Part shown: positions 33,636-45,238 of the stretch, piece by piece
Position numbering within the stretch: position 1 is the stretch's first letter
Layout: every line of letters starts with the position of its first letter
Assembly (NCBI RefSeq): GCF_000283155.1
Contig: NW_004454207.1
Coordinates: 3,452,332-3,516,331 of the forward strand
DNA length: 64,000 nt
Direction: 5' to 3'
Source: Ceratotherium simum simum
Taxonomy: Eukaryota; Chordata; Mammalia; Perissodactyla; Rhinocerotidae
Notes under the pieces: model-generated
Told to the model about the DNA's origin: nothing
The model's database searches: none
What the model saw: only the letters and a program-made list of their open reading frames with translations
Made by a program: the position numbers and the translations under genes

Positions 33636-34109
33636 CTCTTTAGACTAAGCTTCTTGAGGACAGGAGCCTGTGTTTTAATCTTTGTACCCCCAGTGACTAG
33701 CAAAGTCCCCAGCCAGGTGCTTAGTAGAAAAAGTGCTTGGTAAATACTTCCAGAAGGATTTTCATAGTACACAGCACATGTAAGCCTTTATGACCACAAT
33801 CCATACTCAGAGACAAATGAAGGTGAGCATTGAGACAATATGCAAGTTATCTCCTTTCACAGGTGAAAAATCTTCAATACCCGTTACCTATACATTGATA
33901 AGGGAAAGGCTTGATTTAATACAACAAGCCATAGATTTTAATCTATTATCAATAATATGTTGAAGGTTTTTTCATATTCTTAACTCTAAATTGGTAAGAA
34001 TAATATTTGCGTCAAGGACTCCACCTACCCTCAGTTAGCTCGTACCTTCTACCCAATACAGAGAAATACATAGAGGTTGCCTATCAGACAATCAGAGATC
34101 CGTACTCAC

Positions 34110-34266
34110 CATTCCACTGATGCATCGGCCACAGGCGGTTGTTTTAAACTCCCCGTGCAGTTCTTTCACTGCACTTGTGGTGTAAAAGCCTTCTGCCAAC
34201 AGAATGATCCCATACAAGAAGAAAAAGGAGGCAATTCCATAGATGACATACTGCATCAGCTGTATT
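34110..34266 (-). CDS. GPM6B: GPM6B exon, TM2 and intracellular loop (157 bp)
   Basis: The acceptor TTCCTAG and donor GTGAGT enclose one base closing a Val codon plus 52 codons. [20 protein letters not shown] is the second transmembrane helix; [20 protein letters not shown] is the cytoplasmic loop. The 157-bp length equals the DM20-type exon 3. The PLP1-specific extra segment is absent, as expected for M6 proteins. Confidence 0.97.
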
Positions 34267-34544
34267 CTAGGAAAAGGAAGAAGAGATCCTGAAAAGTTAA
34301 ATTCACGGTGTGGTAAACAGATGTTTTCAGACTCTGGAGAGAGGATGTGAGGGTGATGTTCCTGTGACATCTCCCGCCCAGCTGATGGCTCCGGCGGGCT
34401 CATGGGCATTCCCCGCAGGCATCCCTGCCCACCCCACCACAACCTAGGCCTTTCTTCCGAGGCAGGCCCACTGATAAAGTGGACAACCTTCCCCGACAAG
34501 GGAGAAGTTTCTTTGGTCGGGGCAGGGGCCCAGTTGTAATCCTT

Positions 34545-34710
34545 TACTACTTACTCAAGTCCTGTGCTGTGAAGGCTAGAATCCTCATTTTGCATGTAAG
34601 TAAACACAGGCTTTGAGGAGTTAAGTTACTCGTCCGAGGATACACAGCTAGTGGCAGAGCCAGCATTTGAACTCTGGTCCAATGGACAACACGTTCTTCT
34701 GCCATCCAAG
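34545..34710 (+). repeat. MIR SINE
   Basis: MIR 3' half in order: 'atcctcattttgcatgtaag', 'aggagttaagttactcgtcc', 'acacagctagtggcagagcc' and 'atttgaactctggtcc'. Diverged. Confidence 0.75.
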
Positions 34711-34914
34711 TGCCTCCCAACCAGGCCCAGTGGTTCATGTTATTCTGATAGAACCCCTAAGTAAGCACTCAGGGCTTCTTTAAGGACTAACTTGGGCCGA
34801 TGTTTTTTGCATTGAGATTCTCACTACACAAGTGATAACATGTCAAGTAGGTTTAAAATACAAAAGATAATTCACAACTAATTTTGTCCTATGAAAGCTG
34901 ACAGACCCAGATGA

Positions 34915-35150
34915 CTGTTCCTCAACCTTTGGATGCCCATTGGAACCAGCTGGGGAGCTTTAGAAAATACTGGTACCTGGGTATTTTCCCAGATTATGAG
35001 ATTATAATTTAATTATACGATTAAATTATGATTTGATTAGTTTATGAGACTATTAGTTGATTAGTTTAAGAGATTATGACTTAATTAGTCTGGGGTGAAG
35101 CAAGGGCATAGGGATTTTTTAAAGATTCCTGGAAGTTGAGAGCCACTTAT
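34915..35150 (+). repeat. MER5-like element expanded by an AT-rich repeat
   Basis: The ends resemble MER5A ('ttcctcaacctttggatgcc' and 'tggggagctttagaaaatac' at left; 'agattcctggaagttgagag' at right). Between them, 34990-35090 holds several imperfect 'gattatgag/attaattag' units not found in the family. Confidence 0.6.
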
Positions 35151-36150
35151 CAAGATCACTAGCGAATTAAATCAACACACCTTTCCGGGTTCAGTGGTGG
35201 TAAATATTTATTGGTCTTCTTGGCACATAGATGGCACTCAACGAGTGCCTCGTCCTCCTTGATGCTCCTTATAACCTTCCCCCACCCCTGCTTATTTCTT
35301 TGGATGTCATTTATGAACAGATAAAAAAAGAACACAACTCCCTAAGGACTCTTCCAACATGATTCCATTATTGTTCCCTAAAAATTCATTCATGCCTTTT
35401 TCGGTCTGGTAGAGAAATTTCTTACAATCAGAAGATACCTAAACACTGTGAAACTTTGGGAGTCAAGGAAAGAATAAGAAAACACTGAAACAAATGGAAA
35501 AAGGAGGAAATACATCAAGGAAGTAAATACACTGTTGCTGAGCTTGCACAGTTATGAGAATCTATGCATGGAGTTGTTGAGACTCCACTGAGGACCATTC
35601 CAGAATGGGAGGGCAGAGATTTCAGGCTAAACCCCTAAAACTTCTCCTTTTCTGCACTGGAGGATGCCCTGGGATTTGTTCTTCTGCCTGATGAATTCAT
35701 GTCAAAGTGCTGCTCCTGTAGACGTAGAGTTGGGGTAAGGCCTCAGTAGGGTTCCTATCATTCCAGGGATGGCTATTTCCTGTGAGAACCCTGGAGGGAG
35801 TCTGTTACTTGGGAACCATGATAACTCTCTCTGGTGTGATCAACCTATCACCTTGCCACAGTCCCCCACATCCACGGCTACTGTGTGTGGAGTATGCTAT
35901 GCGTGCACCTTGCCATTCCCAGGTGAGATCCCACCCTGGGGGCCAAACAGCCACTGCATTCTTGGCCCTTTCTTTTTCCTTCTCTCGTGGACCTTTTTCT
36001 ATCTGCATACAGTGAGCTTTAATGAAAAGCATCAGTTTTCTGCCAGGAGAGCACACCGTAGTCTTTTTTAAAACATCATGGGGTGGTTTTTGAAAACATC
36101 ATGGGGTGGTTGCACTTTAAATACATTTTTAAAGGGAAGCAGGTACTTAC

Positions 36151-36337
36151 ACCTCACTCAGCAAGGCATGGTCACTGGTGTTGGTGGAGAAGTGTTGCTC
36201 AAGAATCGCCACGGTCCCCGCAAGAGCCACATGCCCACAGCCACAGAACAAGGCGACCCCGGAGAAGCAGAGGATGGTGGCCACCAGAGAGGCGTAGGGG
36301 ACTCCTCCCAGACACTTGATGCAGCATTCAAAGCAGC
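36151..36337 (-). CDS. GPM6B: GPM6B exon, TM1 and first extracellular loop (187 bp)
   Basis: The acceptor GGTCCAG and donor GTAAGT enclose two bases closing a Gly codon, 61 codons and two bases of a Val codon. It starts [20 protein letters not shown]: the Cys cluster is the family's palmitoylation region, followed by the first transmembrane helix. [20 protein letters not shown] lies in the first outer loop, followed by an Asn-Thr-Ser glycosylation sequon. The 187-bp length equals PLP1 exon 2. Isoforms starting Met-Gly join here from another first exon. Confidence 0.97.
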
Positions 36338-37054
36338 CTGGACCCAAAGGAGAGAAAATGCAGCTGTTATAGGCAAGGTGCCTCTGGTCTCCATGAACAC
36401 CACACATTAGCAGAGAAGGCTCTACTTTTCTATCTTCCCTCTCATGCTCTATGGTTAATAGCTCAACATCCCAAGGGCCAGCGGGGTAGTTGTCATCATC
36501 TCACATTCTGTGGGTGAGGATGCTGGGGCTCCAAGAGGGAACGTAGCTTAATTTGCTCAGGGCGAATGGCAGAGCAGCCAACTGACAAATAGTTATGGAG
36601 TAAGTCACAATTCTAGAGCTTCCTGATTGACCCGGGGTGGAGAAATGGGACCCCTGCTCAAGAAACAATGCGGAGCAATTATTCCACTAACAAAGTGAAA
36701 AGAGAGGACAGCAGTGAAGCCGCAGGTCCATGAAAAAATGCGACCGTCAAGCTCCCCCAACCTCAACCTTCTGGGGTTTCAAGTACCTCTATGTCTGTAG
36801 CAGCCAATGGCTTTCCCCGAGCCTTTGACCTCCTGGGCAACCAGAAGAATCAAATACAGTCATTATACTGTTGCTGTGTTCAGAAAAAAATCAACATGAT
36901 CATTTTGGAAAGGTGATGGGTATTTTGGTCTCTAAAAGTACAAAGTCACCAAGATCCACTAAAGGTTCATTCATGTCAGTATCAGAAATTACCCCTCAAC
37001 TTTTTAATAAAAATGTACCCCCAGCCTAGGCAGCACAAGCAGTTTATTCATAGT

Positions 37055-37083
37055 CCTCTTCCTCCTCCTCCTCCTCCTCCCCC
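37055..37083. repeat. (CCT)n microsatellite
   Basis: About eight consecutive cct units between 'tagtcctctt' and 'cccccttcccgg'. Confidence 0.9.
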
Positions 37084-38454
37084 TTCCCGGCTTCCATCTG
37101 CCCTCTTCCCCGACACACACGTTCAGACTAAGAACCCAGAACTAGTGGGTGACATTTAAGTACTTGGAGAGGGAAAAGGAACAGAAGAAAAAAAAAAAGG
37201 CAAAATGAGCATCCATGAAGTGAAATGAAGGAGAGAGAGCCACAATTCACTCTTCATCTTGAGAAGAGTAAGACCTGTATTCATTTTTAAAATAAACTTT
37301 TACTTGAGATGTCCATAAAGACCTTCCCAAGGGGCAGAGCTGGGTGACATTTTCAGTTTGGAGACACTTCTGTTTCAGTCGAGCAGTGCTGGCCTCGGGA
37401 TAACATCAGTACCTGACCTCCCATCCCCGATCATATTATCTAGACCCTTAAGTAAATGGCTCATCAGGGAAATTGAACTCTGAATGCATTATGATGTTTA
37501 ACTGCAATCAAGAGCAGTTCATTACTTCAAGGCAAGCACATTAAGCCAGCTCAATTTCTTTCCTCCAAATGGTCTTTACAGTAGACAGGGAATGACTACC
37601 CAGCATAAAACACTGGAGACAGGCTTTTCTATTTTGATGAACATCGCTTTCTAAACTAGCATTTGCTTAAACCAACCACAAGAGGTGACTGCAAACTCTC
37701 ATTACCAGATTTCTCTTCAGTTCGCTGCAAAATAAAAAATGTCAGGGCCTCATAAGAAAGTGTGCTTCCTTTTATTTCAAAAGATGACCAGCTGTTTTTA
37801 TGAAGACCAACCTCCCTGAAATGGATTTATGAAACTACATACAATGGGAACCAGTGCACAGTACAGTTCAAGTTCTCCAGCAAGTCAGTACCTTAAAGAG
37901 CTTCGGATACTTGAGATTTGTAAACAAGGATGATGGAGTTCAATCTTATTTTGTCATATGATTTTCTGGGGGCTGAAGTGAGAACAGTGCAACTAAAAGT
38001 CCATATTCTCTCCAGGCTCCCAAACCAAGAGAAACTAAAATCCCCGGCCTCGTTGTGTCCCATTATATAAAGATAAACTAGACCTGTGTGTGTCGTATCA
38101 TTCACCACCTCCCCCATTCTCAGTCTCTGTGATGATGTTAGGAAGAAGATGAATGCCTGCTTCCCTGGCTAACAAAGTTATATCTGGTCCTTACCAGACA
38201 GAGATGTGTGGCCTTGAGACTGTGTCATCCAATATGGAAGCCACTAGCACAGGTGGCTATTTAAATTATTTAAAATTAAATAAAAAATTTCCATTCCTCA
38301 GTTGCACTAGCCACATTTCACATGCTCAGTAGCCATATGTGCTAGTGGCTATCATATTGGACAGAGCAGATAAGGAACATTCTATCATCACAGAACACTG
38401 CTTTGAAAGATATATTTTGACTTGCCACATATTTGATTTTTTGTAACATGAGCT

Positions 38455-38620
38455 GAGTTATGAGTTTTACTTTAGATTTCATTAATTCAGTACCTTTTGA
38501 AGACCTACTGGGTGCTAAGCACTGTGCCTGGCACTGGGGATACAAATATGAAATAAGACGTCGTCTTTGCCTTCAAGGAGGTCAGTTTAATGCTGCAGGT
38601 AGATAAGTAACATAATTATT
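38455..38620 (+). repeat. L2-like fragment
   Basis: Phrases 'gacctactgggtgctaagca', 'tgcctggcactggggataca' and 'tgccttcaaggaggtcag' follow the common old LINE pattern. Approximate ends. Confidence 0.55.
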
Positions 38621-38753
38621 ATAGTATAGCGTGATGAGGGCGAAGATATAGACTGCTGGAGAGCCAATGGATGGTGGGTGTGGGGAAGAAGGAGAGAGAC
38701 AAGGATAGGAGGGAATATAATTCATATTGGAGAGGGGAAAGGAAAGGCTTTCT

Positions 38754-38994
38754 TTTTTTTTTTGTGAGGAGATCAGTCCTGTGCTAACATCTGCCAATCC
38801 TCCTCTTTTTTTGCTGAGGAAGACTGGCCCTGGGCTAACATCCGTGCCCATCTTCCTCCACTTTATATGGGATGCCGCCACAGCACGGCTTTCCAAGCAG
38901 TGCGTCGGTGCGTGCCCGGGATCCAAACTGGCGAACCCCAGGCCGCCGGAGCAGAGCGCGCGCACTTAACTGCTTGCACCACTGGGCTGGCCCC
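38754..38994 (-). mobile_element. ERE SINE (ERE1-like)
   Basis: Minus-strand ERE1 with T-run at left and GGGCTGGCCCC end at right. The 14-base duplication (38740-38753 and 38995-39008) is perfect. The B box has decayed (ggatccaaactgg). Confidence 0.95.
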
Positions 38995-40481
38995 AGGAAA
39001 GGCTTTCTACAGAAAGACCTGGTATGCAGGATACATAAACAGCTGACATGGTAACACTGATATATAATCTGAGAAAATACTCATCAATTTCTGAATATTT
39101 TTATTATATGTATATTTTAATAAACCCACAGGCTTTCTCATCATTTGGAGTTAAGGTTAGGTGTTACGGCGTAGCACACTTGCCATTTAACAATAGAACT
39201 CATCCTTCCAAAGCCACAGTTGCCACTTCAAAACAGTCTTTCGTCCAAAGGGTTATAGCATTCTGCTTCTTTCAAAGGAAATATCACAGCTGCTCCCTGG
39301 CTCAAAAAGACGAGCGGGGTTAGAAGAATGATGCTGTTCAGTCCCAAATTCACCACCAGATCAAGGCTCAAGTTTCCCTGCTATTTATATCTCTCAAGGA
39401 CTCCATATGTCCCATGCTGTGGGTCTAGTTTTATAACAGCAGGGAAAACCAGGGACTCAAGGATTTGGGGGATCCCTTCAATGAATCAGACTCTCTCAGC
39501 AGATGCCAATGCTCTCATGTTTTCAGCAGATGATTTTATTTGTGGCTACAGGAACTCTGGCTCCTGTAGAACAGAAGTCACCATATTGGTTATCGTTGGT
39601 CCACACACACAGATAAAACTCTTCTAGACCCTGCCAGCCACTGTGAATACAAGCTTGTGGAATACAACATGGGAAAAATTTATAGGAACTAATACAGCTG
39701 GATGCAGAGCTTAGTCTAGCTTGGTTGACCAGTTACCTGCAGGGCTCAAATTGCATGTGTGGTGGATATTCAACCATCTATTTATGGTACCTTCTATGTC
39801 AGTCTAGAAGTTATCTCTATCCACGGTGTGTAAGATATCTTTGAACACTGGGTAATTTGGTCATAGGCCACACACTTATCCCAGAGAAACCAAAACTGCT
39901 AGAAAAAGTTAATAAGAAAAACCTAAAGATGTTTTCTAAATATGGATATCAGCAGTGTTAGTGTCCTCACATTAACAGCATTTCTGACTCGAAAAACATG
40001 TAAGTAGGTATGTGGCAGAGGTGGTGGAGGCCACGATGATGATGTGTCTTCAGGCCGGCCTCACAGGTGTGCAATCTGTGTAGTCTCATGGGGCCCTGTG
40101 CTTGGTTTAATGCTCTGCTATTGCCATCTTGAAATTCTTAATAATTTTTGAACAAGGGTATCTGAATTTTCATTTTGCACTGGGCCTGCAAATTATGGAG
40201 CCAGTCCTGGGTGTACTTATGTGGGAGGAAGCAGGAGGGGTTCTTTTTACTTTATATGTCCACAGTGCATTCTATTTCATTTCACAGTGTTAGAAATACA
40301 ACCTAGAAAGGCAGACATCACCTTGCCTACCATATCATCCTGAGTACAGCGGCCATCAAACTCTATATAAAGGGACTAGCCATGTCCTAGAATTAATGAT
40401 TTCCCCTTCACTGTGAAAGGGAATAGCAATTACCCACTACAGTATCCATCACAGAGTCAACGCTGAAAGTTCTCCTAAACC

Positions 40482-40666
40482 AGAAATCAGCAAACTATAG
40501 CCCATATTTTTGTAAATAAAGTTTTATTGAAACACAGCTTACACCCACTCATTTACAAATTGTGACAATTTTTGCCTTACAATGACAGAGTTGCGTAGCT
40601 GTGACAGAGAGCGTATGGCTTACAAAGCCTGAAATATTTACTATTTACAGAAAAAGTTTGCAGACC
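40482..40666 (-). repeat. hAT-type element of the 'gtcagcaaac' family
   Basis: Left end 'agaaatcagcaaactatag', then 'taaataaagttttattga', and right end 'aaaaagtttgcagacccg'. Internally shortened. Confidence 0.75.
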
Positions 40667-40671
40667 CGTAT

Positions 40672-40882
40672 CCAGAAGCACTGATATTCATAGTGTGGTC
40701 CCAGGATCTGCAGCATCAGCATCATCTATGATCGTATTAAAAATGCAAGTTCTTGGTTCCCACACCAGAATAACTGAATCAGAAACTCGGTGGGGGGGGG
40801 GGTGGACTCAGTAATCTGTGTTTTCTCAAGCCCTTCGGGTAATTCTCACATAGGCTCAAATTTGAGAACTGCTATTCTAAAG
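40672..40882 (-). repeat. MER5A-type hAT element with a G-run
   Basis: MER5A order with 'gtggtcccaggatctgcagc', 'agaataactgaatcagaaac' and 'aaatttgagaactgctattc'. An 11-base G-run near 40792-40802 lies within it. Confidence 0.7.
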
Positions 40883-40969
40883 AATCATGCAAGCTCTTCA
40901 CTGTGTCAGTTCCACCTGCTTTCTTCTATTACCAGCCAAATTCCACCACAATTAAAATCTAACTCCACA

Positions 40970-41186
40970 GGGGCTGGCCCCGTGGCTTAGCGGTTGAGTG
41001 CGCGCGCTCCGCTGCTGGCGGCCCGGGTTCGGAACCCTGGGCGCGCATCGACGCACCGCTTCTCCGGCCATGCTGAGGCCGCATCCCACATACAGCAACT
41101 AGAGGGATGTGCAGCTATGACATACAGCTATCTACTGGGGCTCTGGGGGGAAAAAATAAATAAAATCTTTAAAAAAAAAAAAAAAA
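40970..41186 (+). mobile_element. ERE SINE (ERE2-like), the only plus-strand copy
   Basis: Begins GGGGCTGGCCCCGTGGCTTA, has a B-box-like ggttcggaacc, and ends in a long A-run. The duplication is 11 bases (40959-40969 and 41187-41197), perfect. It is antisense to GPM6B, unlike the other eight EREs, which are all on the minus strand. Confidence 0.95.
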
Positions 41187-42644
41187 CTAACTCCACAAAA
41201 CGATTCCTGGCTTCTGGCCAAGACGGAGTAACAGGCACCTAATTTATTCTCCTGCTTGAAACAACTAAACAACAGGACAAAACATACGAAACAATGGTTT
41301 TCAAGATATGAGACATCAGGCTATGAAGAACCATTAACCACGGCTAATGAGTTCATTATTAAAATAAATACTCAACAGAACCAAAGAATTAGATGACTTA
41401 GAGTTAGATGACCTGTAACTCATTTCAAAGAAGCAGTCAGCATAGGTTCATCTGAAGGCCCAGCTCAGCCCTCACTCAAAACAAGAGAAATCCTTCCCCA
41501 TCACCCTGCAGTTGTCATCATCTCGGGTATTGGGGTCTCTTAAAGGCCTCGTGCAATTGAAGCTGTCAGTTAAGCAGAGTAACAGATATGGGTGAGGATG
41601 ACAGCATTGGGAGCAAGGGAGCAGCCGTCCATTCATTCATTCCACTTCATTCAGTTAGTGAATATTCAGTGCTCACCAAATGTCTTTGATGTCCCAAGCA
41701 CTGGGCTGGGCACTGGGGACTCGATGGGGAGCTAAGATAGGTGTGGTTTACATGCTAATGGAGTTTATGTCTATGGGGGAGACGGACATTAACCAAATTC
41801 CGAGGGCGGGGGTGGCCAGGACGGCTTCTGGAACTTAAATATGAAGAATGAATTTGAGTTCATTAGGTAAAGGGAGAGAAGGATGGGCTAGGGAGGGTGT
41901 TCCAGGAAACAGGAACAGCATGAACAAAAGCTCTATGGTGGAAAAGAGCAGGGTGCTTTCCAGGGCGTGAAAGACGCTAGAACACAGAGAGTACACAGTG
42001 AGGGTGGGACAGGGAGGCAGGAGGGCTCTCTCAGAGCTAGACCACTCAGGGCTTTCTAGGCTGCCTTAAGGATTCTGGACTTTATCCTCAGAAACATGTG
42101 AAGCCACTGAGCATTTGTAACCCCGGGGAACAGACGGGTTGTATAAGATCACTCCGGCTGATGTGCTGGGAACAAAGGGGATGTGGAGATGAGGAGGAGC
42201 TCATTGCAATGCTTCAGGCAAAAGGTGACAGGAGCTTGGACCCGGGCAAAGGCAGTGGAAGTGGAAGAAACGGATGGGTCTGGGAGATGTTTAAGATGTC
42301 AAATGGGCACAACTTGGTGTGGGTTTGATGGTGGGGTTGGGGATGGATCCTAAATGTCTGGATGGATGTTGTGTTTTGCCCTGAGTTACAGTTGACCAGA
42401 AGAGGACTAGGCTTTGAGAACAAAGATGATGAGTTCAGTTTTAGACATGATGAGTTCAGTTTTATACATGATGAGTTTGAGGTGACTGGATGTCATCTTA
42501 AGGGAGGATTTCTGGTAGGTGATTGGATATGTGGGTCTGTAGGTCAGAAGAGCTAAAGTTGGATGCTGTCAGCTTGGACAGCAACGAAAACTTTCAGAGG
42601 TCAAGAAAAGATGGACCATTTCGCAGTGGAGAGTGCTTTAGACC

Positions 42645-42822
42645 CTTTGCTTTGCAAACTGTGGTCCTTGGACAAGCAGCATCAGCTTCAGCAGGGAGCT
42701 TGGGAAAAATGCAGATTCTTGGGCCCCACCCCCGACCAGCTGAATCGGAATCTGCATTTTAACAAGCCCCAACAAGGTGACTTGTGTGCGCATGAAAGTT
42801 TGAGAAGCCCATTTTGAGTCAA
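42645..42822 (-). repeat. MER5A-type hAT element
   Basis: Phrases 'caaactgtggtccttggac', 'agcagcatcagcttcagcag', 'attcttgggccccacccccg' and 'agtttgagaagccc' follow the MER5A order. Confidence 0.75.
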
Positions 42823-43937
42823 CAGTTCCATCTTCCCATTCTCAGGTGTGGCGTTCTGAGTGCGTTGGGAGTGCCTGCCTTTGTGTTCAGCTGTGATTGG
42901 TGTTTTCTCCCTATGAAGTGGCCTGCTGGGCTTGGCCAAAACACTCTAGCCACTTGCAAATCAAATGGCAAGTTTCGGGGGCTGCAATGAAGAAAAACAA
43001 AATGTTCCAAGTGGTTCAGCTGTCTTGAAAAGAGTACAACTTGAGTGCTTTTCCTGAGCCAAGCAAGTACTGGTAACCTCAGAATTTTTCACAAAGATGC
43101 TTTAGTGCCATACCATTGAGGGGTCCGAGAACACAGGTATGTAGTCACTTGACAAAGTGGACTTCCTCCCCATCCCCCACCCATGGTGCTGAGTGTGTCT
43201 TACAGACAGAGGAAGTGGATCTGTGATTCAGCATGAGAAGTCACAGGCAAGGCTGATGTTTTTAAATATAGAGGAGGTGCCAAGGACCAGCAGAGCACCA
43301 CACTGTTACAAGTTTATGCCAGCTAAGGAAGATCAATGCTTTTCTTGGATACTCCTGTAAATCTACAGCCGAGTTTTCCCGAGCTTCAAAGCAACAATGA
43401 CAACGTTGGTTAACATGAACCAGAAAAGGCAAGGAAAGCATTTTTTTGATGACTGTGATCTACTCATGTAAAAAAAAAAAAAAAATCAATGCTAGGCTTT
43501 CTAGCACATTTTACTAGTAATTCTCAATACCTCTCACCAAACCCCAAAAACCTCTGTTAGTTTAATAATGTCTTAAGCCTTCATTTAGCTCGTCTCTGTG
43601 GTTAAAGAGAATTTTAGGTTTTGATTCGCACAAAAACTCCAGTGTGCATTAAGACAGTTTAAATATAAACCACATAGTAGGGAGAAAAACTACGCATCAA
43701 CGCCTCTAACTCTCAATGGCCATTTGTCTCCAGCATCTCTAGAACCTTTTGTGCAGAACAACAGAATAAAACACGTTTTGTCCTCGGGCCTGTGGATGGC
43801 CGTTGCCATGGCTGTGAGTTCATAACGGCCCAGTGATTTGCCCCAAGTTGTCTGTGATCCTGGCTGCAGATTTAATGCTGCCTCAGAAGGAGGGCCAGCA
43901 GGAACAAGGGCTCGGATTCTTCCCCGGGAATGAATGT

Positions 43938-43958
43938 CACACACACACACACACACAC
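43938..43958. repeat. (CA)n microsatellite
   Basis: About ten consecutive ca units. Confidence 0.9.
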
Positions 43959-44157
43959 CCCCTCTATGCCCGGCCTTCCTTGCTACTTTACTGATTCCTA
44001 GTGAGCCACAAAATTAAAAAGAAAAGGAGAAGTAACCAAGGTTTGCAACTTTCAAACAACCAGCAACAGGAAAATAGAGGCGAAGAGAATCTTACTCAAG
44101 AGAAGCAAAAGTGAATGTCAGCCAGCAGCGGCCTCCCCGATTCTGAAATGGCCTAGG

Positions 44158-44372
44158 CAGCAGTTCTTAACAGGGGGTGACTGTGTCCCCCAGGGGACAT
44201 TCAGCAATGTCTGGGGATATTTTGCGTTGTCACAACTAGGGGAGGGGGTGCTACCGGCTTTTGTAAGTAGAGGCCAGGGATGCTGCTAAACATCCTACAG
44301 TGCACAGGACAGCGCAACAGTTATCTGACCCCAAATGTCAACATTCTCCAAGGTGGAGAATCCCTGAGATAG
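44158..44372 (+). repeat. MER20 hAT element (first of a pair)
   Basis: 'cagcagttcttaacaggggg', 'ccccaggggacattcagcaa', 'tgtctggggatattttgcg', 'gatgctgctaaacatcctac' and 'aggtggagaatccctg' follow the MER20 order over nearly full length. Confidence 0.85.
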
Positions 44373-44404
44373 CATCAACAAAAAGACTCTCCATTGTTTA
44401 GATC

Positions 44405-44616
44405 AGTGGTTTTCAACTGGGGACCATTTCGCCCCCTAGGGAACATTTGGCATGTGTGGAGACATTGTCAGTCATCAGGACTTGGAGGGCACTACTGGCA
44501 TGTAGTAGGCAGAAGCCAGGCATGCTGCTAACCTCCTGCAGTGTACAGGATGGCTCCACCAGAGAATGATGAGACGCAACATGTCAACGGTACCAAAGGT
44601 GAGAAACTCCGCTCTA
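44405..44616 (+). repeat. MER20 hAT element (second of a pair)
   Basis: 'cagtggttttcaactgggga', 'agggaacatttggcatgtg', 'catgctgctaacctcctgca' and 'aaaggtgagaaactccg'. Same family and orientation as the copy 30 bases upstream, but the two differ clearly, so this is more likely two insertions than a recent duplication. Confidence 0.85.
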
Positions 44617-44717
44617 AGGTTACAACGTACAATCGTGGTCTGAGACCCCCGGTGTTACTGCTCAATTCTCCAATTAAAAAAAAAAAAATAAACTTGACTT
44701 TGTTTAAAAAATATTAT

Positions 44718-44920
44718 AGAGAGGTTCTCAAATTTTGCTGCACGTTAGAATTATCTAGAAAGCATTTGAAAGCTCTGACGCCTAAACTTTATCCCAGACC
44801 AATTAAGTCAGAATTCCTGAGGGTGGGACTCAGCAATTAGAGGTTTTGCCTTTTTTTTAAAAAAAAAAAGCTCCCCAGGCGATTTCAACAAGCACCTAAG
44901 CTGGAGGAGAGTGTTACAGA
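44718..44920 (+). repeat. MER5A-type hAT element with internal T/A runs
   Basis: 'gaggttctcaaattttgctg', 'ttagaattatctagaaag', 'gggtgggactcagcaattag' and 'ctccccaggcgatttcaaca'. An adjacent T-run and A-run (44850-44869) interrupt it. Confidence 0.7.
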
Positions 44921-44923
44921 GCA

Positions 44924-45232
44924 GGGGTCAGCAAACTGTGGCCCACGGCCAAACTCAGCTCTCCATCTGGCCTGCGAACTTAGAATGTTTTTTTACATTT
45001 CTAAATGATCAAAAAAAATAAAGCTCAAAGAATAATAATATTTCATGACACATGAAAAGTATAGAAAATTCAAATTGCTGTGTCCACAAATAAAGTTTTA
45101 TTGGCACACAGCCACTCTCCTTCGTTTATGTACTGTGTGGGGCTATTTTCAAGCTACAAAGGCAGAATTGAGTAGTTGCCACAGATATTTACCATCTGGC
45201 CCTTTACAGGAAAAGTTTGCAGATCCCTGTTC
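44924..45232 (-). repeat. hAT-type element of the 'gtcagcaaac' family
   Basis: Left end 'gcaggggtcagcaaactgtg' and right end 'aaaagtttgcagatccctg' are inverted repeats. Contains 'aaataaagttttattggcac'. Confidence 0.78.
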
Positions 45233-45238
45233 AAAGAG

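Larger units (their letters stand above)
27778..34109 (-). other. GPM6B: GPM6B intron (6.3 kb)
   Basis: Contains a short MIR-like piece (about 28060-28140), one ERE (29019), an L1 3' fragment (about 30665-30740), a C-rich old LINE-like tract (about 31900-32640) and a hAT-type element (33305-33635). The rest is unique-looking. Confidence 0.75.
34267..36150 (-). other. GPM6B: GPM6B intron
   Basis: Contains a MIR (about 34545-34710) and a MER5-like element with an AT-rich expansion (about 34915-35150). The rest is unique-looking. Confidence 0.75.

Noticed and set aside
40792..40802. G-run as a G-quadruplex or regulatory site
   Set aside because: A single homopolymer run in a MER5 element, without the four spaced G-tracts needed.
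43186..43196. ACC ATG G on the minus strand as the Met-Gly first exon of GPM6B
   Set aside because: The following bases GTGGGGGA are a poor donor and there is no CpG-rich promoter. Not convincing.
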